A DNA stretch of 64,000 nucleotides. Source: Pinibacter aurantiacus (GTDB taxonomy: Bacteria > Bacteroidota > Bacteroidia > Chitinophagales > Chitinophagaceae). The stretch spans positions 62,001 to 126,000 of the forward strand of contig NZ_JAHSPG010000001.1 in NCBI RefSeq assembly GCF_019130065.1. The letters run 5' to 3'. Numbering within the stretch: position 1 is the stretch's first letter; each line of letters starts with the position of its first letter. The notes beneath the pieces are model-generated. The model saw only the letters and a program-made list of their open reading frames with translations. It ran no database searches and was not told the DNA's origin. Shown here piece after piece: positions 44,884 through 52,255 of this stretch. A program made the position numbers and the translations under genes.

Positions 44884-45582
44884 ATGAAAAAAAGTAAACA
44901 TGAGTGTGATGTTGAAAGCTGTTTTTTGTGCAGATTAAGTATGAAAGAATGGCTTCCGGCAGTAAAAGAACACAAGAAGAATTTCGAGTACAAGAAAGGC
45001 GAACTGATTTTTAAAGAAGGAGATCCTGTAGTGGGTATTTATTTTATCTACAAAGGGAAAGTGAAAGTGCATAAGAAATGGGGCGATGATAAAGAACTGA
45101 TCATTCGCTTTGCCACTGGTGGCGGCATTTTCGGGCACCGCGGTTTGGGTAATGACACCGTTTACCCTATTTCTGCAACGGCTTTGGAAACTACTACTGT
45201 CTGTTTTATAGAAAAGGAATTTCTGCTCACTTCGTTGAAAGTTAACCACGACCTGATGTTTAACCTGATGATGTTCTACGCAAATGAACTACAGGAATCG
45301 GAAAAGAATATGCGCAACATGGCCCACATGTCAGTAAAGGGACGTGTGGCAAATGCACTGCTTTCGCTGCACAGCAAATTCGGAATTGATGGCGAGGGCT
45401 TTATCGACCTTGTATTGAGCAGGCAGGATATTGCCTCCTATGCCGGCACGACGTACGAAACGGTGTTTAGAGTGTTGTCTGATTTTTCGGAAGAAAAGTT
45501 AATCAATGCATCAGGCAAGAGTATTGCGATCGTTGATGCAGAAAGATTACGGGCGATTGTCAACAGCGAAACCGGCGGGTAG
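44884..45582 (+). CDS. FNR-like Crp/Fnr-family regulator
   Basis: A 232-residue regulator. It has an N-terminal cysteine set C8, C13, C16 (HECDVESCFLCRLS), a cyclic-nucleotide-like barrel (FEYKKGELIFKEGDPVVG), and C107 in ALETTTVCFIE, the position of E. coli FNR Cys122 (ALETSMVCEI). The helix-turn-helix is SRQDIASYAGTTYETVFRVL. The four cysteines suggest an oxygen- or NO-sensitive [4Fe-4S] cluster, unlike most Bacteroidota Crp proteins; redox sensing is inference. It probably controls the surrounding nitrate and Moco genes. Its TAG stop is part of the GTAG edge of a repeat. Confidence 0.8.
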   Translation: MKKSKHECDVESCFLCRLSMKEWLPAVKEHKKNFEYKKGELIFKEGDPVVGIYFIYKGKVKVHKKWGDDKELIIRFATGGGIFGHRGLGNDTVYPISATALETTTVCFIEKEFLLTSLKVNHDLMFNLMMFYANELQESEKNMRNMAHMSVKGRVANALLSLHSKFGIDGEGFIDLVLSRQDIASYAGTTYETVFRVLSDFSEEKLINASGKSIAIVDAERLRAIVNSETGG

Positions 45583-45653
45583 AAACAAGGCAGTGCCTTG
45601 TCTGTCTCACATCATCCGGGTGTATCAGAGACAGGGCACTGCCTTGTCACTAC
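45580..45653. repeat. paired ACAAGGCA(G/C)TGCC palindromes after the FNR-like gene
   Basis: Copy 1 (45580-45609) starts with the TAG stop of the regulator inside GTAGAAACAAGG. Copy 2 (45626-45653) is inverted and ends GTCACTAC. Together they make a larger inverted repeat. Confidence 0.75.
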
Positions 45654-45686
45654 GGGTGCAAGCACGCAATCAAAAAAACAAAAAGA

Positions 45687-46871
45687 ATGATCTCTGTTGA
45701 AGAAGCCAAGCAAATTATAACCGATAACGTTCAGGCGCTACCTTCCGTAAAACTGTCGCTGATGGAAGCTGCGGGGCTTATAACAGCCACAGATATTTAT
45801 TCACCCGTTGATGTCCCTTTCTTTGATCAATCGGCGATGGATGGGTATGCTTTTCATTTTGATAGTTGGAAAAACAATTCACTTACCATAAGCGGCGAAT
45901 TGGCCGCAGGTGTATCAACAATTGAAACACTCGCGCAAGGCAATGCCGTTCGCATATTTACAGGTGCTCCGGTTCCTCCGGGCGCAGACACCGTTGTGAT
46001 GCAGGAAAAGGTTGTAGCAGAAAATAAATTGCTCAACATACAAGACGAGCTTCTGCAAAAAGGAGCCAATGTTCGCTTAAAAGGTTCCGAAATCGCAAAG
46101 GGTTCTCTGGCGCTCGAATCCCACACACGCCTCACTCCTGCTGCCATTGGTTTTGTTGCCAATATGGGCATTGCAGCAATTGAAGTGTATGGAAAAATCA
46201 CAGTTGCCATCATAGTTACGGGCAATGAATTGCAAAAGCCCGGTGCAACACTCACTCTCGGACAAGTGTATGAATCAAACTCATTTGCATTGAAAGCAGC
46301 ATTGCAACAATTGCATATTCACAGCGTGATTACCTTTCATGCGAGTGATGATATTGTTGATGTCATGAACGCTGTTGAACGGGCTTCGGCACAAGCTGAC
46401 ATCATTTTAATGACAGGTGGCGTAAGCGTTGGCGATTACGATTTTGTGACGCAAGCGCTTGCAAACTTTGGCGTTGAAAAACTTTTTCATAAGATCAAAC
46501 AAAAGCCGGGAAAGCCTTTGTTCTTTGGCAAGAAGGAGAACAAAATCTTCTTTGGATTGCCCGGCAATCCAGCATCCGTACTAACTTGTTTTTATGAGTA
46601 CGTAACCTTGGCATTATCAAAATTAACATCGACCTTCGTACCGGTTCTGTCTACCAAAATGGTAGAATTAACGGAAGATGTGCAAAAAAAAGCAGGCCTT
46701 ACATTTTTTCTGAAGGGAATTTGTACTGATAAAACGGTTGTTTCCTGTGGCGCGCAGGAGTCTTTCAGAATGTCATCTTTTGCAAAATCCAATTGTTTGG
46801 TATGCCTTGCGGAAAATGAAACCGTCTATAAAAAAGGATCTTTAGTTGAAGTCCATTTGTTACCCATATAG
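45687..46871 (+). CDS. moeA: molybdopterin molybdenumtransferase MoeA
   Basis: A 394-residue enzyme that inserts molybdate into adenylylated molybdopterin. Motifs: PFFDQSAMDGYAF, FTGAPVPPGADTVVMQE, IVTGNELQKPG, MTGGVSVGDYDFV and FGLPGNPASVLTCFYEYV. It is full length and opens the Moco operon, 16 nt before the TauE-like gene. Its product serves the nasA molybdoenzyme. Confidence 0.95.
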   Translation: MISVEEAKQIITDNVQALPSVKLSLMEAAGLITATDIYSPVDVPFFDQSAMDGYAFHFDSWKNNSLTISGELAAGVSTIETLAQGNAVRIFTGAPVPPGADTVVMQEKVVAENKLLNIQDELLQKGANVRLKGSEIAKGSLALESHTRLTPAAIGFVANMGIAAIEVYGKITVAIIVTGNELQKPGATLTLGQVYESNSFALKAALQQLHIHSVITFHASDDIVDVMNAVERASAQADIILMTGGVSVGDYDFVTQALANFGVEKLFHKIKQKPGKPLFFGKKENKIFFGLPGNPASVLTCFYEYVTLALSKLTSTFVPVLSTKMVELTEDVQKKAGLTFFLKGICTDKTVVSCGAQESFRMSSFAKSNCLVCLAENETVYKKGSLVEVHLLPI

Positions 46872-46886
46872 TAAAACAAAGAAAGA

Positions 46887-47630
46887 ATGTCGGAAAGTCT
46901 TGTACTGGTATTTTACAGCTTACTTTTTATTGTTGCCTTTTTATATGCTTCTGTTGGTCATGGCGGAGCCAGCGGCTATCTCGCCTTGATGGCGGTATTC
47001 GGCTTCGCTCCTGCTGTTATGAAACCCACAGCTTTGTTGCTGAACCTGTTTGTGTCCATGGTTTCATTCATACAATTCTACCGCGGCGGGCACTTTAAAT
47101 GGCGGTTGTTCTGGCCGTTTGCACTAGCATCTATCCCCCTTTCTTACGTGGGTGGTTTGATGTCGGTAGACGGCACCTCTTACAAAAGAATTCTCGGGCT
47201 GTTATTGCTTATACCCGTCATCAGGTTTACGTTTTTCAACAAGTTGCAAACCACCGAAACAAAAGAAAACAGCATTGGCCTTTCATTGTTGATTGGCGGT
47301 GTTATTGGTTTACTCTCAGGAATGATTGGCATTGGTGGTGGTATTATTTTGTCGCCCGTGTTGTTGCTATTGAAATGGGCGGACCAAAAACAAGCAGCTG
47401 CAGTCAGCGCCATATTCATCTTTGTAAACTCGGTCTCCGGATTGATGGGGCAACTTACAAAAGGCATCCAGTTTACGCAGGACATGTACCTGTATGTAGC
47501 CATTGCATTTGCGGGCGGACTCGCAGGCGCATACATGGGCTCAAAGAAATTTGACCAAACAATTTTGCGCGGCATTTTGTCTTGTGCACTGGCAATTGCG
47601 GCGTACAAACTGTTGTTTACAAAAGCATAG
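46887..47630 (+). CDS. TauE/SafE-family permease
   Basis: A 247-residue membrane protein with eight helices in two TSUP repeats: YASVGHGGASGYLALMAVFGF at the start and GGVIGLLSGMIGIGGGIILSPVLLL in the middle. The family moves anions such as sulfite or sulfonates. Being inside the Moco/nitrate operon (16 nt after moeA), it may handle sulfite, nitrite or molybdate; the substrate is a guess. Followed by an AT-type arm. Confidence 0.85.
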   Translation: MSESLVLVFYSLLFIVAFLYASVGHGGASGYLALMAVFGFAPAVMKPTALLLNLFVSMVSFIQFYRGGHFKWRLFWPFALASIPLSYVGGLMSVDGTSYKRILGLLLLIPVIRFTFFNKLQTTETKENSIGLSLLIGGVIGLLSGMIGIGGGIILSPVLLLLKWADQKQAAAVSAIFIFVNSVSGLMGQLTKGIQFTQDMYLYVAIAFAGGLAGAYMGSKKFDQTILRGILSCALAIAAYKLLFTKA

Positions 47631-47634
47631 GAAA

Positions 47635-47665
47635 TCAATTAATAATTAATAATTAGAAATTAATA
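47635..47665. repeat. AT-type arm filling the gap before the next Moco-operon gene
   Basis: The whole 36-nt gap consists of AATTAAT-type units ending directly at the ATG 47666, so the ribosome binding region is itself repeat sequence. Confidence 0.65.
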
Positions 47666-48187
47666 ATGAAGAACCTGATAATTGCATTGGCCTTAGTGTT
47701 GGCGTCTGCTTCAATCGGTTTTGCGCAGAAAAAAACATTTGCAACAAGTGATAGTATTGTGGTGAAGGGAAATATAAAAGCACCAATGGTTATTACGCCG
47801 GCATCGCTTTCTGCTTATAAGAAAGTAACTTTGGGAAACGTAGTGATAAAGAACCATGAAGGCAAACCGAAAGATACGTTATTGAATGTACAAGGTGTGC
47901 TGTTAAAGGACTTGCTGGCAAAGGTGGAACTTGATGAAAGCAATTTTAAAAAGTTCAGCGAGTTTTGCATCGTTGTAAAGTGTACCGATGATTATACAGT
48001 GGTGTATTCCTGGAACGAATTATTTAATTCGCCCACCGGCGACGCCACTTACATTGTAACAGATAAAGATGGCCAGCAACTTTCGCAAATGAAAGATAAG
48101 ATAGCGATCATTACACCGAGTGATTACAACACCGGAAGGCGTTTCTCTAAATCGGTAGCTTCAATCGAGGTTAAAAGCGTTCAATAA
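47666..48187 (+). CDS. exported molybdopterin-binding-like protein
   Basis: A 173-residue protein with a signal peptide (MKNLIIALALVLASASIGFAQ). The mature part resembles the oxidoreductase molybdopterin-binding fold: SIVVKGNIKAPMVITPASLSAY, then VQGVLLKDLLAKVELDE, CTDDYTVVYSWNELF and AIITPSDYNTGRRFSKSVASIEV. It is too short for a whole enzyme and has a single cysteine pair around FCIVVKC, so it may bind rather than catalyse. Located in the Moco operon, 10 nt before moaD. Confidence 0.6.
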   Translation: MKNLIIALALVLASASIGFAQKKTFATSDSIVVKGNIKAPMVITPASLSAYKKVTLGNVVIKNHEGKPKDTLLNVQGVLLKDLLAKVELDESNFKKFSEFCIVVKCTDDYTVVYSWNELFNSPTGDATYIVTDKDGQQLSQMKDKIAIITPSDYNTGRRFSKSVASIEVKSVQ

Positions 48188-48197
48188 AAACAGTTGT

Positions 48198-48428
48198 ATG
48201 GGATTGTCAATTTTAGCATTCGGGCAAGTAGCGGAAATCACCGGCACTACATTTTCTTTCGATCATGTAGTGGATACCAATGCGCTTAAACTTGCGCTGG
48301 AGAAGGCTTTCCCTGCTCTGCAGCATGTTCGCTATACAATTGCAGTTGATAAGAACACGATAATAGCCAACACCCTTTTAAATGAAAATGCTGTGGTGGC
48401 ATTATTGCCGCCATTTTCCGGCGGATGA
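48198..48428 (+). CDS. moaD: molybdopterin synthase sulfur carrier subunit MoaD
   Basis: A 76-residue ubiquitin-like protein ending in Phe-Ser-Gly-Gly (VALLPPFSGG), the C-terminus that is adenylylated by MoeB and thiocarboxylated. It starts MGLSILAFGQVAEITG. It works with MoaE (49585) and MoeB (48498) to make molybdopterin. The stop is followed by a palindrome. Confidence 0.93.
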   Translation: MGLSILAFGQVAEITGTTFSFDHVVDTNALKLALEKAFPALQHVRYTIAVDKNTIIANTLLNENAVVALLPPFSGG

Positions 48429-48433
48429 TTCCA

Positions 48434-48488
48434 TACAGACGCATAATAATGCGCCTCCGCACAAAGACGCATTATCATGCGTCTCTAC
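48434..48488. repeat. paired ACGCAT(A/T)AT palindromes between moaD and moeB
   Basis: Copy 1 is at 48434-48456 (TACAGACGCATAATAATGCG). Copy 2 is at 48463-48488 (AGACGCATTATCATGCGTCT then CTAC). The CTAC/GTAG edge recalls the ACAAGGCA family. An in-frame ATG at 48477 lies inside copy 2. Confidence 0.8.
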
Positions 48489-48497
48489 ATTTTATCA

Positions 48498-49592
48498 ATG
48501 ACAGAAACAACACGATACGAACGTCAGACCGCACTAAAAGAAATTGGTGATCAGGGGCAGCAACAACTGTTGCAGGCAAAGGTATTGGTCATTGGTGCCG
48601 GTGGTCTGGGTTGCCCGGTATTGCAGTATTTAACGGCAGCCGGTGTTGGTGAGATCGGCATTGCGGATGATGACGTTGTTGCTCTCAACAATTTGCATCG
48701 CCAGATTTTATACACAGAAAAGCACGTTGGCAAATTAAAAGCGGAAGCTGCTACCGATGTTTTGCAGCGAATGAACTCCACTGTAAAAATCAATCAGCAC
48801 ATTGTAAGGCTGGACAACAAAAACATTTTGCCCATCATTCGTTTGTATGATGTGGTAGTTGATGCAACAGATAATATTCCGGCACGATACATTGTCAATG
48901 ACGCGTGTTACCTGCTCAGAAAACCGCTGATCTACGGAAGTATTTTAAAATTTGAAGGACAGCTGGCCGTTTTCAACTACAATACAAGTATTACCTACAG
49001 AGACCTGTTTCCGCAACAACCAAAAGAAAATGAAATTGCTGATTGCAACGAAGCAGGCGTTATTGGCGTGTTGCCGGGGATTATAGGAAGTCTGCAAGCG
49101 GCAGAAGCGATTAAGATAATAACAGGAATAGGACAAGTTGCTGCTGGCAAATTGATCACTTACAATATGCTGCACAACAGCCTGTACGAATTCAACATTT
49201 CAGCAAATCTACTGGCAGCTTCGTTTTTGCCTGCTGATGAAAAAGCACTTGAGAATGCTGATTACGGCGAAGTTTGCGATGTATTTTCTGTTCGGGAAAT
49301 TGACATCGCTTCTTTCGACGAAATACGCAATTTACCGGGCACCATTGTTGTAGATGTTCGCGAAGAATATGAGTTGAATGAAACGCCGGCCCTTGAAAGT
49401 ATCCAAATGCCATTCAGTGTTTTTGATGAAAACATGGCACTACCCAACAGCGAGACCATTGTGGTGGTTTGCAAATCCGGACACAGAAGCAAAGCAGCAG
49501 CGGCGCTTCTTTCAAGGAAATACAAGAATGTTATTAGCCTGCAAGGAGGTCTCAATAACTGGCTCACATTAAACAAAATGGATCATGCATAA
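48498..49592 (+). CDS. moeB: molybdopterin-synthase adenylyltransferase with rhodanese domain
   Basis: A 364-residue protein from the ATG at 48498; the alternative at 48477 is repeat sequence. The ThiF/MoeB domain has the nucleotide loop GAGGLGCPVLQYLTAAGVGEI, DDDVVALNNLHRQILY and ADCNEAGVIGVLPG. The C-terminal rhodanese has the active loop VVCKSGHRSKAAAALL (Cys nucleophile). The CxxC pairs that hold structural zinc in E. coli MoeB are not visible: the usual CYRCLF position reads TYRDLF. It activates MoaD and may also transfer sulfur to it. Confidence 0.88.
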   Translation: MTETTRYERQTALKEIGDQGQQQLLQAKVLVIGAGGLGCPVLQYLTAAGVGEIGIADDDVVALNNLHRQILYTEKHVGKLKAEAATDVLQRMNSTVKINQHIVRLDNKNILPIIRLYDVVVDATDNIPARYIVNDACYLLRKPLIYGSILKFEGQLAVFNYNTSITYRDLFPQQPKENEIADCNEAGVIGVLPGIIGSLQAAEAIKIITGIGQVAAGKLITYNMLHNSLYEFNISANLLAASFLPADEKALENADYGEVCDVFSVREIDIASFDEIRNLPGTIVVDVREEYELNETPALESIQMPFSVFDENMALPNSETIVVVCKSGHRSKAAAALLSRKYKNVISLQGGLNNWLTLNKMDHA

Positions 49593-50022
49593 ACCCAAAG
49601 ATATTTTTATTGAAGGAGCCATCCCTCCTGCTATGATCGCAGATAGCATTGGCAAGCATCAAACAAAAACGGAGATTGGCGCACACAGTATTTTCCTCGG
49701 CCAGGTGAGAAAAGATGTGATCAATGAGCAACAAGTTGCGGCTATTGAATACACGACATACAAAGACATGGCGCTGGAAAAAATGCATGAGATCCGTGAA
49801 GAAATTTTTGCAAAATATCCGCTTACCTGTATGCATATTTATCACAGCCTCGGCATTGTAAACGCCGGAGAAATATGTTTATTTGTGTTCACTTCTTCTG
49901 CCCACAGAAAAGAGGCCATCGACGCATGCGAAGAAGTAGTGAACCGGATCAAAGCAGAATTGCCGGTGTGGGGAAAAGAGATATTTGAAAACGAATCCTA
50001 TCAGTGGAAGCAAAATAAATAA
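49585..50022 (+). CDS. moaE: molybdopterin synthase catalytic subunit MoaE
   Basis: A 145-residue enzyme. HSIFLGQVRKD, IYHSLGIVNAGEICLFVFTSSAHRKEA and ELPVWGKEIFE give the active-site lysine and cyclic pyranopterin pocket. With MoaD it converts cyclic pyranopterin monophosphate to molybdopterin. It overlaps the moeB end by 8 nt, so the two are translationally coupled. Confidence 0.95.
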   Translation: MHKPKDIFIEGAIPPAMIADSIGKHQTKTEIGAHSIFLGQVRKDVINEQQVAAIEYTTYKDMALEKMHEIREEIFAKYPLTCMHIYHSLGIVNAGEICLFVFTSSAHRKEAIDACEEVVNRIKAELPVWGKEIFENESYQWKQNK

Positions 50023-50024
50023 GC

Positions 50025-50936
50025 ATGGTAACCATCACAAACAAAGTCAACAGTCTTCGCAAAGCCATTGCGCAAGCGGTTGTGAGCGTGTCGCAGCAGG
50101 AAACGATCGAGGCCATCAAGAACAGGCAGGTTCCTAAAGGTGATGTGTTTGAGTTTTCCCGTGCCGCAGGTTTACTGGCAATTAAAAAAACAAGTGACCT
50201 GATTCCTGACTGCCATCCTTTGCCCGTTGAGTTTGCAAACATTACCTACACGATTGACGGTTTCAATATCATCATCGAAGTGGAAGTTCATACGATTTAC
50301 AAGACCGGTGTGGAAGTAGAAGCCATGCACGGAGCCTCTCTCACGGCATTAACAATGTACGATATGCTGAAACCGATTGATAAAGAAATCGAGATCAGCC
50401 ATATAAAATTATTGAACAAGAAAGGCGGCAAATCAGATTATAGCGATCGCCTTAACAAGCAATTGTTGTGTGCGGTAGTTGTGTGCTCAGATAGTATTGC
50501 CGCGCAGGAAAAGAAAGACAGTGCGGGCAAAGCCATCATGCAGATATTGCAGCACCATGGTTTGCAAACAAATTATTACGGGGTAATTCCTGATGAGTTT
50601 TCCTTGATCCAGGAAAAAGTTTTACAACTGAGCGAAGAGAATTACAACCTCGTTCTCATCACGGGTGGCACGGGTTTGTCGCCCCGCGATGTAACTCCTG
50701 AAGCTATTACTCCACTACTCGACCGTGCCATTCCCGGCATTATGGAGGCGGCCCGCAGCTATGGGCAACAACGTACTCCATACGCTATGCTTTCACGGGG
50801 CGTTGCAGGTTTCATTAAAAACACACTCGTTATAACACTACCCGGTTCCACTCGCGGCGCCGAAGAAACAATGCAGGCGCTGTTCCCCTATGTGCTGCAT
50901 ATTTTTAAAGTGGCGGAAGGGATGAGACATGATTAA
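50025..50936 (+). CDS. moaC: bifunctional MoaC-MogA/MoaB fusion
   Basis: A 303-residue fusion. About 1-150 is MoaC (cyclic pyranopterin monophosphate synthase): LIPDCHPLPVEF, TGVEVEAMHGASLTALTMYDMLK and LLNKKGGKSDYS. About 155-303 is MogA/MoaB-type adenylyltransferase: AVVVCSDSIAAQEKKDSAGK, LITGGTGLSPRDVTPEA and ITLPGSTRGAEETMQALFP. It starts 2 nt after moaE. The product needed first, from MoaA, is not encoded in the window. Confidence 0.93.
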   Translation: MVTITNKVNSLRKAIAQAVVSVSQQETIEAIKNRQVPKGDVFEFSRAAGLLAIKKTSDLIPDCHPLPVEFANITYTIDGFNIIIEVEVHTIYKTGVEVEAMHGASLTALTMYDMLKPIDKEIEISHIKLLNKKGGKSDYSDRLNKQLLCAVVVCSDSIAAQEKKDSAGKAIMQILQHHGLQTNYYGVIPDEFSLIQEKVLQLSEENYNLVLITGGTGLSPRDVTPEAITPLLDRAIPGIMEAARSYGQQRTPYAMLSRGVAGFIKNTLVITLPGSTRGAEETMQALFPYVLHIFKVAEGMRHD

Positions 50937-50950
50937 TTTGAAAATGAAAG

Positions 50951-51203
50951 GGAACGCAGATGCTCATGATTGTCATGATTTGTTAAGATCTTTTGATTTG
51001 AGATTCGTTATATGCGACCTCCCCGGTTCAACACTAAGGGACTAAGTCCACTGAGCTCCACTAAGGGTTGTTTTAAATTTAGATACTTCTTAGTGCAACT
51101 TAGTGCACTTAGTGCCTTAGTGGTAAATGAGGGACATCAAACTCAACGAACTTCAAATCTCAAATCATCACCAGTCATAATAATCTTAAAAATCTGCGTT
51201 CCA
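50951..51203. repeat. nested elements: CGCAGATTTTC-type arms enclosing CACTAAGG-type arms
   Basis: Outer arms 50951-50985 and 51160-51203. Inner CACTAAGG-type arms 51032-51070 and 51090-51127. The whole 50937-51222 gap is repeats plus the TraB leader. Confidence 0.8.
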
Positions 51204-51222
51204 TTTTCCGTAAATTAGAAGT

Positions 51223-52158
51223 ATGAAAAAAATCACCGCGTTCATCCTTTTCTGTGCCGTGGCCCTGGGGCTGTATGCACAGAAATCTAACAATAAATCT
51301 GCCGCCGTTAAAAATGAACCTTTGGCCAATACATTGCTTTGGAAAATTAGCGGTCACGGACTAGCCCATCCTTCTTATCTTTTTGGAACCATGCACATTC
51401 TCTGCGCCGATGATGCGCAGCTGAGTGACTCGCTGGAATATGTCATCAGAACCACGGACAAAGTGTATTTTGAAATTGACATGGACAACATGATGGAGAT
51501 GATGGGTGCATTGAGATACATTCGCATGAATGGCAATCAGAAATTGGCGGACTTGCTGAGTGAGGGTGACTACAAAAAAGTGAAGGATTATTTCACGAAG
51601 AATCCGTCTATGATCCCATTCAGCATGATGGAGAAATTCAAACCTTATTTCATTGCATCGCTGTTGTCTGAACAAAAAATGGATTGCCCGCAGAAAGACG
51701 GCATGGAGCAAGTGATCATGACCTACGCTAAGAAAAAAGGCAAGGAAATAAAGGGGCTTGAAACGGCGGCATATCAGGCGAGTATTTTTGACAGTATTCC
51801 TTACAAGACGCAGGCTGATGAACTGGTGAAGATGATTGATAGTATTGATGTTAAAAGTAATGATGACACCGATCTGGAGGATGTGTACAGGAGCCAGGAC
51901 CTTACTAAAATCCAGGAAATGGTAATGAAGGAGGACGATATCAATCAATCGCTCGACCTGCTTTTATACAACCGCAATAAAAACTGGGCGGTAAAAATTA
52001 ATGATATCATTCAATCCACGCCATGTCTTTTTGCCGTAGGCGCAGCGCACCTTCCGGGCGATTTGGGCGTCATCAATTTGTTGAAAAAACAAGGATATGT
52101 TTTAACACCGGTTAAGCATGCCCCAACGAACAAAAACACGCAAGTAGCGAGGAAATAA
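51223..52158 (+). CDS. TraB/GumN-family protein, exported
   Basis: A 311-residue protein with a signal peptide (MKKITAFILFCAVALGLYAQ). The family pattern is WKISGHGLAHPSYLFGTMHILCADD near the start, FEIDMDNMMEM, and CLFAVGAAHLPGDLGVINLLKKQGY near the end, including the GTxH and GxxHL motifs typical of TIKI-like metalloproteases. Enzymatic activity is not established for bacterial members. The TAA stop is followed by CTGAATAA units. Confidence 0.85.
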   Translation: MKKITAFILFCAVALGLYAQKSNNKSAAVKNEPLANTLLWKISGHGLAHPSYLFGTMHILCADDAQLSDSLEYVIRTTDKVYFEIDMDNMMEMMGALRYIRMNGNQKLADLLSEGDYKKVKDYFTKNPSMIPFSMMEKFKPYFIASLLSEQKMDCPQKDGMEQVIMTYAKKKGKEIKGLETAAYQASIFDSIPYKTQADELVKMIDSIDVKSNDDTDLEDVYRSQDLTKIQEMVMKEDDINQSLDLLLYNRNKNWAVKINDIIQSTPCLFAVGAAHLPGDLGVINLLKKQGYVLTPVKHAPTNKNTQVARK

Positions 52159-52255
52159 CTGAATAACTGAGTAACTGAATAACTGAAAGTTCAAATTCAG
52201 TTACTCAGTACAAATATCAACCACTCAGTTATTCAGTTATTCAGTCAATCAGTTA
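52155..52255. repeat. CTGAATAA-type inverted repeat between convergent genes
   Basis: Left arm 52155-52187 starts at the TraB stop. Right arm 52191-52255 supplies the TAA stop of the UbiD gene (52253-52255). Confidence 0.85.

Noticed and set aside
44884-45582. Plain Crp (cAMP) regulator
   Set aside because: The N-terminal cysteines and the FNR-type Cys107 point to a redox sensor; cAMP-binding residues were not recognised.
48477-48497. Earlier ATG start for moeB
   Set aside because: It lies inside the ACGCAT palindrome; MTETTRYERQ at 48498 matches the usual ThiF-family start.
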